A stretch of DNA of 5,086 nucleotides from Deltaproteobacteria bacterium (GTDB lineage Bacteria > Desulfobacterota > GWC2-55-46). Position numbers and translations under genes: made by a program. Below the pieces are notes generated by a model, which was not told the origin of the DNA, did not search any database, and was given only the letters and a program-made list of their open reading frames with translations. The stretch's first letter is position 1. Each line of letters begins with the position of its first letter. The DNA is taken from positions 1-5,086 of the forward strand of contig JACRNN010000100.1 of assembly GCA_016234955.1 (NCBI GenBank), in the 5' to 3' direction. Below are positions 1 through 4,636 of the stretch, one piece after another.

Positions 1-2
1 AC

Positions 3-659
3 GGCCAATTCGGCTCATGGTACCTCGCCGCCGCCGGATACAACGCCGGCGAGGGCAAGGTGATGCGGGTCATGCGGAGGCACGACTCCGAGGACTTCTG
101 GGTGCTCGCGAGCCGCAAAAGGTCTTTCAAGAGGGAGACCAAGGAGTACGTCCCCAAATTCCTCGCGGCCATCATGATAGGAAAAGACCCGACGGCTTAC
201 GGCTTCGAAGAGCAGCCCGATGGGGCGCTCCTGTACGATAAGGCGGCCATCCGGGCAGCCACGGACTTTAGGGTTATCGCCGAGGCCTCCGGCACGACCG
301 TGGAGGAGATAAAACGGCTCAACCCGGAGCTCCTCAGGCGGTTCACGCCGCCGAACTACCCGGACTATGAGGTCAAGATACCTTACGGGACAAAAGAGCG
401 GTTCGACGATTACATGAGCAAGACCCCGCCGTCAAAGACCATGTCATTCGTAGCCCACAAGGTGCGCCGCGGGGAGTCCGCCTACAAGATAGCGAAAAAA
501 TACGGCGCCTCGGTGGAAGAGGTACTATACGTCAACAACCTGCAAGGCTCGAAAACGAGGCTCAAGACGAAGTCGGTGATAATGGTGCCTGTCAAGCCCG
601 GCGGCAAAATGGCCAGGGAAGCCGTGACGTTTATGACTAACGCTGAATTCCAGGGCTGA
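3..659 (+). CDS. mltD: MltD-like membrane-bound lytic murein transglycosylase, C-terminal part (5' end outside window)
   Basis: Lytic transglycosylases of this family cleave the MurNAc-GlcNAc bond of peptidoglycan in the periplasm, leaving 1,6-anhydro-MurNAc ends. The reading frame is open from base 3, so 218 residues of the C-terminal part are visible. Residues 6-20 carry the end of the SLT domain, with the family hallmark W-x-LAAAGYNAGEGKV. The stretch ETKEYVPKFLAAIMIGKDP (about residues 45-63) is the helix that typically follows in MltD. Two LysM-type peptidoglycan-binding segments come next: a divergent one (about 90-127, with the NPELLRRFTPP element typical of MltD) and a clear one (about 152-197, beginning HKVRRGESAYKIAKKYG). 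The catalytic glutamate and signal peptide lie upstream of the window. The GTG at base 60 is only an internal codon and not a start, because conserved family sequence continues before it. The gene ends at a strong terminator and so is the last of its transcript. The family is certain; MltD rather than another LysM-bearing SLT paralogue is likely. Confidence 0.9.
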   Translation, partial: GQFGSWYLAAAGYNAGEGKVMRVMRRHDSEDFWVLASRKRSFKRETKEYVPKFLAAIMIGKDPTAYGFEEQPDGALLYDKAAIRAATDFRVIAEASGTTVEEIKRLNPELLRRFTPPNYPDYEVKIPYGTKERFDDYMSKTPPSKTMSFVAHKVRRGESAYKIAKKYGASVEEVLYVNNLQGSKTRLKTKSVIMVPVKPGGKMAREAVTFMTNAEFQG

Positions 660-687
660 GGCATCAAAGGAAACATTAAAAACGTCT

Positions 688-723
688 AAAGCGGGGCGGG
701 TTGGATACCCTCCCCGTTTTTTT
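688..723 (+). terminator. Intrinsic terminator of the transglycosylase gene
   Basis: A GC-rich hairpin is formed by CGGGGCGGG (692-700) and CCCTCCCCG (708-716), with one C/T mismatch in the stem and a 7-base loop. It is followed directly by seven T residues (717-723). It lies about 30 bases after the stop codon, at the normal distance for Rho-independent termination. A-residues at 688-690 could pair with part of the T tract and lengthen the stem. Confidence 0.85.
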
Positions 724-779
724 CTGTCTTGCGGCGCGCGCGCGGCGGCATCTCCATCGGAAAAGGGCCTTTTTAAGCG

Positions 780-819
780 TCTTTGCGAGGAGCGTAAGCA
801 ACGCGGCGGTCTCCAAAGA
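780..819. repeat. Decayed REP-like palindromic element
   Basis: The arms TCTTTG (780-785) and CAAAGA (814-819) are perfectly complementary and enclose GCGAGGAGCGTAAGCAACGC. That core is close to a dispersed intergenic repeat common in deltaproteobacterial and Nitrospirota genomes, of the type ATTGCGAGGAGCG-AAGC-GACG followed by GCAATCTC. Immediately after it, AGATTGATTC (818-827) looks like the start of an inverted second copy that has decayed. Assignment to this repeat family comes from memory of such elements, not from a search. It differs in its arms from the four 32-bp repeats further right but shares the GAGCG-AAGC core. Confidence 0.45.
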
Positions 820-889
820 TTGATTCACCTGGAGTCGTACCCGCTGCGCCGCGCCCGCCATGTTTGTTGAAACGGATTTACTTATTTAT

Positions 890-916
890 TTTACAGTGAT
901 ATCTTTTAGTGATAAT
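890..916 (+). promoter_or_regulatory. Possible sigma-70 promoter for moeA
   Basis: TTTACA (890-895, five of six matches to the -35 consensus) is followed after 15 bases by GATAAT (911-916, five of six matches to the -10 consensus). The spacing is shorter than the usual 16-18, which weakens the call. It is the most AT-rich stretch upstream of moeA and would give a leader of roughly 85 bases. A direct repeat AGTGATA (895-901 and 908-914) lies inside the spacer and could be a regulator site or chance. Confidence 0.3.
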
Positions 917-941
917 AAATACGGATATCCCCGGTACGCCC

Positions 942-969
942 GCCCCTATCCGGCGCGGCGTCGAGGGGC
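942..969 (+). promoter_or_regulatory. Hairpin in the moeA leader
   Basis: GCCCCT (942-947) pairs perfectly with AGGGGC (964-969) around a 16-base GC-rich loop (CCGGCGCGG core). It lies 38 bases before the ATG of moeA and has no T tract, so it is not a terminator. It could shape the leader transcript, but it may also be an accident of GC-rich sequence. No known riboswitch consensus was recognised. Confidence 0.25.
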
Positions 970-1007
970 ATGTATCGTAAAAAAACTCATGAGAGCGGGT
1001 GTTTGAC

Positions 1008-2249
1008 ATGATAACGGTCGAAGAAGCGATAGAAACCATACTCAAGGAGATACGCCCCCTGAGAGTCGAGAGCACGGATATCATCGGCGCCCTCGGCAGG
1101 GTGCTTGGAGAGGATATACGCGCCCCGAGGCCGAACCCGCCGTGGGACAACTCCGCCATGGACGGCTACGCCATTGTCTCTCAGGACACTTTGGGCGCTT
1201 CCGTTGAAAACCCGGTCAGATTCAGGGTCATCTACGACCTGCCTGCGGGATCAACCCCGCAGGGGCCTGTTGTAAAGGGCACGGCCGTAAGGATAATGAC
1301 CGGGGCCCCCATGCCAGGGGGTGCGACGGCCGTCATAATGGTAGAGAAGACCGAGCAGGGGGCCGACGGCTCGGTGGTCATACGCTCGGAAGTAAAGGCC
1401 GGGGAGAACGTTAGGAGGCGCGGGGAGGATTTTAACGCCGGGGATACGGTAATCAGAAAAGGGACGGTAGTAAGGCCGGCCGAGGTGGCCATGCTCGCAA
1501 CCGTCGGCGTCCCTTTCGTATCCGTCTACAGGAGGCCGCGGGTGGCGGTGCTATCCACCGGGGACGAGCTATGCGGCATAGAAGAGACCCCGGCACCGGG
1601 CAAGATAACCAACAGCAACGGCTACGCGCTGGCCGCGCTGGCCGCCGAATGCGGGGCCGAGGCCGTGCAATTGGGCATAGCGCGGGACAACAGGGAGAGC
1701 CTGCGCGAAAAGCTCGCCACCGCCATGAAGTACGACTGCATCATCTCCTCCGGCGGGGTCTCGGTGGGGGATTACGACTTCGTCAAGGACGTGCTGAGGG
1801 AGATGGGCTCGGAGATGATATTCTGGAAGGTGGCGATGAAACCGGGCAAGCCCCTTGCCTTCGGCGTCATAGGGGGCAAACCGGCTTTCGGGCTCCCCGG
1901 CAACCCCATCTCGTCGATGGTGGCCTTCGAGCAGTTCGTAAGGCCCGCGCTCCTCAAGATGTCCGGGAGGACTGAAATCTTCCGGGGGACCATCACCGCA
2001 ACCCTCACCGGTGACGTGAAGATAAAGCCCGGCAGGATGAACTTCATACGCGCGGAGCTTAAGAGGGACGGGAACGGCTTCAGGGTTGCGCCCCTTGAGG
2101 GACAGGGCTCCGGCATGATCTCTACGATGGTCAGGGCCAACTCCTATATCGTCGCGCCGAAGGACTCCACGGGGTTTAAGAAGGACTCTACCGTAAAGGT
2201 CCAGCCGTTCGACCCGTCAGTGCTCCAGAATAAAGAGCCCGGCTACTGA
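1008..2249 (+). CDS. moeA: Molybdopterin molybdenumtransferase MoeA
   Basis: MoeA inserts molybdate into adenylylated molybdopterin (MPT-AMP) to give active molybdenum cofactor in the cytoplasm. The 413-residue product is of normal length for the family. Visible family landmarks are DNSAMDGYA (48-56), RIMTGAPMP (95-103), PRVAVLSTGDEL (177-188), SSGGVSVGDYD (247-257) and GLPGNPISSMVAFEQF (295-310). The acidic and threonine residues known from E. coli MoeA (Asp59, Thr100, Glu188, Asp259) all have counterparts in these motifs. The order fits MoeA N-terminal domain, MPT-binding MogA-like domain (about 175-310) and C-terminal beta domain (about 330-400). I chose ATG at 1008 because family members start close to an MI-x-VEEA sequence. 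A GTG at 999 in the same frame would add three residues and leaves too little room for a ribosome site. The Shine-Dalgarno signal is weak (GAGAG at 991-995, 12 bases away). No molybdoenzyme gene is visible nearby. It may be cotranscribed with mtnA downstream. Confidence 0.95.
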   Translation: MITVEEAIETILKEIRPLRVESTDIIGALGRVLGEDIRAPRPNPPWDNSAMDGYAIVSQDTLGASVENPVRFRVIYDLPAGSTPQGPVVKGTAVRIMTGAPMPGGATAVIMVEKTEQGADGSVVIRSEVKAGENVRRRGEDFNAGDTVIRKGTVVRPAEVAMLATVGVPFVSVYRRPRVAVLSTGDELCGIEETPAPGKITNSNGYALAALAAECGAEAVQLGIARDNRESLREKLATAMKYDCIISSGGVSVGDYDFVKDVLREMGSEMIFWKVAMKPGKPLAFGVIGGKPAFGLPGNPISSMVAFEQFVRPALLKMSGRTEIFRGTITATLTGDVKIKPGRMNFIRAELKRDGNGFRVAPLEGQGSGMISTMVRANSYIVAPKDSTGFKKDSTVKVQPFDPSVLQNKEPGY

Positions 2250-2253
2250 GGGG

Positions 2254-2282
2254 TTTCACGGCGCGCTTACAATACGTATAAA
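2254..2282 (+). promoter_or_regulatory. Possible promoter for mtnA
   Basis: TTTCAC (2254-2259, a weak -35 box) is followed after 17 bases by TATAAA (2277-2282, a good -10 box) in an otherwise GC-rich stretch right after the moeA stop codon. The start of transcription would fall near 2289, about 20 bases before mtnA. The spacing is ideal but the -35 box is poor. Confidence 0.4.
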
Positions 2283-2288
2283 TTTATA
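2277..2288. promoter_or_regulatory. 12-bp AT palindrome over the mtnA -10 box
   Basis: TATAAATTTATA is a perfect palindrome that covers the proposed -10 box and ends 19 bases before the mtnA start codon. Its position would suit an operator, but AT-only palindromes arise easily by chance and no known regulator site was recognised. Confidence 0.3.
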
Positions 2289-2294
2289 TCGAAC

Positions 2295-2299
2295 GAGGT
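2295..2299 (+). promoter_or_regulatory. Ribosome binding site of mtnA
   Basis: GAGGT lies 8 bases upstream of the ATG at 2308 and matches the centre of the Shine-Dalgarno consensus. A second purine run, AAGGA (2302-2306), is only one base from the ATG and too close to act. The spacing supports 2308 as the true start. Confidence 0.65.
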
Positions 2300-2307
2300 T
2301 CAAGGAC

Positions 2308-3342
2308 ATGTTCAAAACCGTCGAATGGAAGAATAACAAAGTCGTGATGTTAGACCAGCGGCTCCTGCCTGAAAAAGAGCTCTACAGGAGCTACGCCAGG
2401 TACGAGGACGTGGCGGGCGCGATAAAGGATATGGTGGTGCGCGGGGCGCCTGCCATAGGCGTGGCGGCGGCGATGGGCGCGGCCCTCGGCGCATCCGCCG
2501 TGAAGGCGAAAGACCTCAAGGGGTTCAAGAAGGAATTCACGAGGATTGCGAAAACGCTCGCCTCCACAAGGCCCACGGCAATAAACCTATTCTGGGCCAT
2601 AGAGAGGATGAAGAAGGTCGTAAATGAAAACGGCGATTTGAGCGTCGAGAGGCTCAAGAAAAGGCTCATCGACGAGGCCAGGACGATACACAGAGAGGAT
2701 ATCGAGATAAACAGGCTCATCGGAAGGCACGGGGGCAGGCTCTTGAAGGACGGCTCCACGGTCCTTACCCACTGCAACGCCGGGGCGCTCGCGACGGCCG
2801 GGTACGGCACGGCGCTCGGGGTCATACGCGGGGCCATAGAGGCCGGCAAGAGGATAAGCGTGTTCGCGGACGAGACGCGCCCGTTCCTCCAGGGCGCGAG
2901 GCTCACGGCCTGGGAGCTCAAGAAGGACAAGATAGACGTCACGCTCATAACCGACAACATGGCCGGGTACATGATGAAAAAGGGGCTTATCGACGCCGTG
3001 GTGGTCGGGGCCGACAGGATAGCCTCGAACGGGGACACGGCCAACAAGATAGGGACATATTCGGTGGCGATCCTCGCCAGGGTCCACGACATACCCTTTT
3101 ACGTAGCCGCGCCGCTCTCCACCATAGACATGAAGATAAAGGACGGCGACGGGATCCCCATAGAGGAGCGCGACACGCAGGAAGTGACGCATATGAAGGG
3201 CAGGATGATAGCGCCTAAGGGGATTAAGGTCAGGAACCCGGCGTTCGACGTCACGCCGAACAGGCTCGTAACGGCCATAATAACCGAAAAGGGCGTCGTA
3301 AAGCCGCCGTACAGGAGGGCGATGGCAAGGCTGTTTGAGTGA
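2308..3342 (+). CDS. mtnA: S-methyl-5-thioribose-1-phosphate isomerase MtnA
   Basis: MtnA converts 5-methylthioribose-1-phosphate to 5-methylthioribulose-1-phosphate, an aldose-ketose isomerisation in the methionine salvage pathway that recycles methylthioadenosine. The protein is 344 residues, the normal length, and belongs to the eIF2B-alpha/beta/delta-like superfamily. Visible family motifs are RGAPAIGVAAA (45-55), RPTAINLFWAI (88-98), LTHCNAGALATAGYGTA (153-169), VFADETRPFLQGARLTAWEL (185-204), ITDNMAG (214-220) and GADRIASNGDTANKIGTY (234-251). The catalytic pair known from the Bacillus enzyme (a cysteine and an aspartate) corresponds to Cys156 and Asp236 here. All key residues are intact. 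It lies 58 bases after moeA on the same strand, with its own possible promoter. No other methionine salvage gene is in the window, so its partners must be elsewhere. Homologous ribose-1,5-bisphosphate isomerases are more distant and lack this full motif set. The next gene is convergent. Confidence 0.96.
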   Translation: MFKTVEWKNNKVVMLDQRLLPEKELYRSYARYEDVAGAIKDMVVRGAPAIGVAAAMGAALGASAVKAKDLKGFKKEFTRIAKTLASTRPTAINLFWAIERMKKVVNENGDLSVERLKKRLIDEARTIHREDIEINRLIGRHGGRLLKDGSTVLTHCNAGALATAGYGTALGVIRGAIEAGKRISVFADETRPFLQGARLTAWELKKDKIDVTLITDNMAGYMMKKGLIDAVVVGADRIASNGDTANKIGTYSVAILARVHDIPFYVAAPLSTIDMKIKDGDGIPIEERDTQEVTHMKGRMIAPKGIKVRNPAFDVTPNRLVTAIITEKGVVKPPYRRAMARLFE

Positions 3343-3378
3343 GGGGGAGCGGGTGAAGGCGTTGGTACTTTGCGGGGG

Positions 3379-3399
3379 CGCTACTTTCTGATTGTAGCG
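3379..3399 (+). other. Hairpin downstream of mtnA without a T tract
   Basis: CGCTAC (3379-3384) and GTAGCG (3394-3399) form a perfect 6-bp stem around a 9-base loop, 37 bases after the mtnA stop codon. No T run follows, so it is not a canonical intrinsic terminator. Together with the repeat hairpin that follows it might still slow or end transcription, or protect the 3' end of the message. No better terminator for mtnA was found. Confidence 0.35.
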
Positions 3400-3404
3400 G
3401 GAGT

Positions 3405-3436
3405 GATGGGCTTCGCTTCGCTCAACCCATCCTACC
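3405..3436 (-). repeat. REP-like palindromic repeat, copy A
   Basis: This 32-bp copy, written on the minus strand, runs from GGTAGG through GATGGGTT and the loop core GAGCGAAGCGA to AGCCCATC. The arms GATGGGTT and AGCCCATC form an 8-bp stem with one G-T wobble. It is identical to copies C and D and differs from B at one base. It forms an inverted pair with B across a 53-base spacer. Such elements are short extragenic palindromes of the REP/REPIN type, which in other genomes are mobilised by RAYT-family (TnpA-REP) proteins. No such gene lies in the window. Confidence 0.85.
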
Positions 3437-3489
3437 GGGCTTTTGACTGCTCGAACGCAAGGGGCGAACGGTATCCCAATGCCGAGCAC

Positions 3490-3521
3490 GGTAGGATGGG
3501 CTGAGCGAAGCGAAGCCCATC
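3490..3521 (+). repeat. REP-like palindromic repeat, copy B
   Basis: This is the inverted partner of copy A in the convergent gap between mtnA and the PIN toxin gene. It differs from the other three copies at one position (C instead of T at base 3501), which turns the wobble pair of the stem into a Watson-Crick pair and makes the 8-bp stem GATGGGCT/AGCCCATC perfect. It is preceded by TGCCGAGCAC, resembling the TGCCGAAGCAC that leads into copy D, so the conserved element may extend beyond 32 bp on this side. Confidence 0.85.
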
Positions 3522-3600
3522 GTTGAAGCTCCCCGTAGTAAACATCAAATCAAAGACCCATCCTTGTGCCTACAAAGTAACCCCGGTATGAGTGAATTCC

Positions 3601-4011
3601 TTATGCTTGCCCTCCCTCTTCCCCTCCCAGATAATCCCTCAGGCTAATGACCTTTATTCCCTTATAGCCCTTTAAGCCGAGCATCTCCTTGTCGCCGGTT
3701 ATTATCATGTCCGCCTTACCCGCGACGGCGCATTCAAGTACCCTGTTATCCGGATCGTCCTTAAGGACGTTAATCCTCTTTCCGGCCCTTACCATCTCGG
3801 CCAGCTCTGAAATGTTCACGGCGACACGGCTTAACTGCTCCGCGTCGTGGCTGAATTTCCTGGCAAGCGTGGAAAGAAGCTCATCAAGCAATACCCTCGA
3901 TGTAAGCAGGGTGTCTTCACCTTCGATTATCTTCAGGACGGCTTTCCCGGCAAGACTCCCGGGTATGGCAAGGGCGGATATGAAAATGTTGGTGTCAAAG
4001 ACCACTCTCAC
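3601..4011 (-). CDS. PIN-domain toxin of a type II toxin-antitoxin pair
   Basis: PIN domains are Mg2+-dependent ribonucleases; in toxin-antitoxin pairs they cut RNA, often tRNA or mRNA, and arrest growth when the antitoxin is lost. The 136-residue product matches the single-domain family annotated as putative PIN-family toxin component (COG1569-like). It begins with the typical RVVFDTNIFISAL strand. Metal-binding acidic residues are visible at Asp6, Glu44 (in LLDEL), Asp88 (in DDPDNRVLECA) and Asp107 (in IITGDKEML), so the active site looks complete. The start is GTG at 4009-4011, overlapping the antitoxin stop codon as GTGA, which implies translational coupling. A second GTG two codons later is a possible alternative start. 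A weak ribosome site GGGTGA lies just upstream inside the antitoxin gene. GC content is lower than in mtnA or the Nudix gene, which suggests acquisition. The target RNA cannot be read from the sequence. Confidence 0.88.
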   Translation of the reverse strand: MRVVFDTNIFISALAIPGSLAGKAVLKIIEGEDTLLTSRVLLDELLSTLARKFSHDAEQLSRVAVNISELAEMVRAGKRINVLKDDPDNRVLECAVAGKADMIITGDKEMLGLKGYKGIKVISLRDYLGGEEGGQA

Positions 4012-4247
4012 TTTTCACCCAGGTATCTTTTGAGGTCCGACTCGGTGAGAATCCCCTTCTCCTTTGCCTGGCCGCACCAGTAGCCCTGCATGTCCAGGAG
4101 TTCCTTCTTAAGCCGCTGTTTTCTGGCGGAACGGATGGCATCCTGTATAACGGCGCTCACGGTCTTGCCTTCCTCCGCGGCGATGTTTTCAACTTCCCTT
4201 GCCATTTCGGGGGGTAAAGAGATCGTCTTTTTTACGGCGACTCCCAT
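4008..4247 (-). CDS. Ribbon-helix-helix (CopG-like) antitoxin
   Basis: This 79-residue protein is the probable partner that neutralises the PIN toxin and represses the operon. Residues 5-38 fit a ribbon-helix-helix DNA-binding fold: a short strand KKTISLP, helix A (about 13-25, EMAREVENIAAEE), a turn at GKTVS and helix B (about 30-44). The charged C-terminal part, with AKEKGILTESDLKRYLGEK (61-79), resembles the toxin-binding tail of such antitoxins. It is the first gene of the operon, and its stop codon overlaps the toxin start by four bases. ATG at 4247 is supported by a near-perfect Shine-Dalgarno sequence. Antitoxin first, toxin second is the standard order. Assignment as antitoxin rests on fold and context; a plain CopG regulator would be the alternative, but the coupled PIN gene argues against it. 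Confidence 0.85.
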   Translation of the reverse strand: MGVAVKKTISLPPEMAREVENIAAEEGKTVSAVIQDAIRSARKQRLKKELLDMQGYWCGQAKEKGILTESDLKRYLGEK

Positions 4248-4251
4248 AAGT

Positions 4252-4260
4252 CACCTCCTT
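4252..4260 (-). promoter_or_regulatory. Strong ribosome binding site of the antitoxin gene
   Basis: On the minus strand AAGGAGGTG precedes the ATG by a few bases (AAGGAGG ends 6 bases from it) and is nearly the full complement of the 16S rRNA 3' end. It is by far the strongest such site in the window. The toxin GTG has only a weak site, as expected if antitoxin is made in excess. Confidence 0.85.
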
Positions 4261-4261
4261 C

Positions 4262-4282
4262 TGGTATGAAAAAATACTACCA
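4262..4282. promoter_or_regulatory. Candidate autoregulatory operator of the toxin-antitoxin operon
   Basis: TGGTA (4262-4266) and TACCA (4278-4282) are perfect inverted arms 11 bases apart, with their centre at about 4272. The site overlaps the proposed -10 box, where a ribbon-helix-helix antitoxin would block RNA polymerase. Ribbon-helix-helix repressors usually bind short inverted or direct repeats of this size. Assignment is by position and symmetry only. Confidence 0.4.
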
Positions 4283-4302
4283 TAAGACGGAGGTTAAAGC
4301 AA
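4274..4302 (-). promoter_or_regulatory. Possible promoter of the toxin-antitoxin operon
   Basis: On the minus strand TTGCTT (4302-4297) is followed after exactly 17 bases by TAGTAT (4279-4274). Each box is only a partial match to the sigma-70 consensus (three and four of six), but the spacing is ideal. The start of transcription would fall close upstream of the strong ribosome site. Confidence 0.4.
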
Positions 4303-4411
4303 GGACGTTTTAGACCTGTTGGATTGAGGAACGAAACTCAACATCGTAACGCACAATATTCCGTGGTTAAAATTCCCCGCAGCAAGCACGGTATCTACGT
4401 GATACTTGAAT
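4303..4411. other. Gene-free gap upstream of the toxin-antitoxin promoter
   Basis: No gene or RNA was recognised. The only structure seen is a small hairpin GTATC/GATAC (4391-4395 and 4401-4405, 5-base loop), directly preceded by one isolated GCACGGTA (4386-4393), the same octamer that is repeated in tandem next to copy D. The stretch is moderately AT-rich for this window. Confidence 0.4.
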
Positions 4412-4443
4412 GATGGGCTTCGCTTCGCTCAACCCATCCTACC
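4412..4443 (-). repeat. REP-like palindromic repeat, copy C
   Basis: This 32-bp copy is identical to copy A and is the exact reverse complement of copy D. It lies 15 bases beyond the stop codon of the helicase remnant and 164 bases upstream of the antitoxin gene. With D it forms a perfect 32-bp inverted repeat across a 161-base spacer. Confidence 0.88.
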
Positions 4444-4458
4444 CCTCCGCCCCCAACC

Positions 4459-4584
4459 TCAGCTTATCGGATAGAGCGACGCGTAGTTGACTACGAGCTT
4501 CTTTACGCCATAATCCTTGAAGTTCACGGTGAGCTTGGCGTCCTGCCCCTGTCCGCTCCGCTCCTTTATCACCCCGGTGCCGAA
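4459..4584 (-). pseudogene. Remnant of a UvrD/PcrA-type helicase C-terminal domain
   Basis: The minus strand encodes 41 residues beginning FGTGVIKE and containing GQGQDAKLTVNF, YGVKKLVVNYASL and a natural TGA stop. This is the pattern of the small C-terminal domain of UvrD/PcrA/Rep helicases, in which HP-x-FG-x-G-x-V leads into a G-x-GDD-x-x-x-V-x-F strand and a GKK-L-x-x-YA-x-L end; in PcrA this domain contacts RNA polymerase. The helicase core is absent. Homology stops exactly where a tandem GCACGGTA tract and repeat copy D begin. The frame stays open through the repeat to a start at 4659, but that part only translates repeat DNA (MGFASLNPSY). It is most likely a gene fragment left by rearrangement. 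It has not accumulated stops, though so short a piece says little about age. Confidence 0.72.
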
Positions 4585-4608
4585 GCACGGTAGCACGGTA
4601 GCACGGTA
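4585..4608. repeat. Three tandem copies of the octamer GCACGGTA
   Basis: GCACGGTA occurs three times head to tail (4585-4592, 4593-4600, 4601-4608); the last copy merges into the GGTAGG end of repeat copy D. A single GCACGGTA also begins copy B (3487-3494), so the octamer looks like the natural outer end of the repeat, expanded here by slippage or repeated insertion. It sits precisely at the break of the helicase remnant. Confidence 0.85.
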
Positions 4609-4636
4609 GGATGGGTTGAGCGAAGCGAAGCCCATC
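4605..4636 (+). repeat. REP-like palindromic repeat, copy D
   Basis: This 32-bp copy is the exact reverse complement of copies A and C, with an 8-bp stem containing one wobble pair and the loop core GAGCGAAGCGA. It lies 24 bases beyond the stop codon of the Nudix gene. On that strand it is the only hairpin that could act at the 3' end of the Nudix message, since no normal terminator was seen there. Confidence 0.88.

Larger units (their letters stand above)
660..1007. other. 348-base intergenic region between the transglycosylase gene and moeA
   Basis: No convincing gene lies here. From left to right it contains the intrinsic terminator (688-723), a very GC-rich low-complexity run of GCG/CGC steps (about 730-748), a decayed REP-like palindrome (780-819), an AT-rich stretch (about 872-922) with a weak promoter candidate, a short perfect palindrome GGATATCC (923-930) and a leader hairpin (942-969). 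I looked for a molybdenum-cofactor riboswitch, which sometimes precedes moa and moe genes, and could not recognise its conserved elements. Confidence 0.6.

Noticed and set aside
676..861. 61-codon open frame on the minus strand between the transglycosylase gene and moeA
   Set aside because: It runs through the intrinsic terminator and the decayed palindrome, is rich in Arg and Ala from GC-rich DNA, and shows no family pattern.
895..1007. Molybdenum-cofactor riboswitch upstream of moeA
   Set aside because: The leader is short and none of the conserved elements I know for that riboswitch could be found; only a simple 6-bp hairpin is present.
2587..3489. Open frame of 300 codons on the minus strand opposite mtnA
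   Set aside because: It lies antisense to the fully conserved MtnA, has a composition rich in Arg, Pro and Val as expected from the reverse of a GC-rich gene, and shows no recognisable domain.
3556..3564. ACCCATCCT as a fifth, degenerate copy of the palindromic repeat
   Set aside because: Only nine bases match and the rest of the element, including the second arm and the loop core, is absent.
3601..4247. Toxin-antitoxin pair as a new type of system
   Set aside because: Both proteins and the gene order fit the known RHH/PIN type II arrangement with an apparently complete active site.
3405..4636. CRISPR array made of the 32-bp repeats
   Set aside because: Copies alternate in orientation, spacers are of very different length (53, 890 and 161 bases) and no cas gene is present; the layout is that of REP-type elements.
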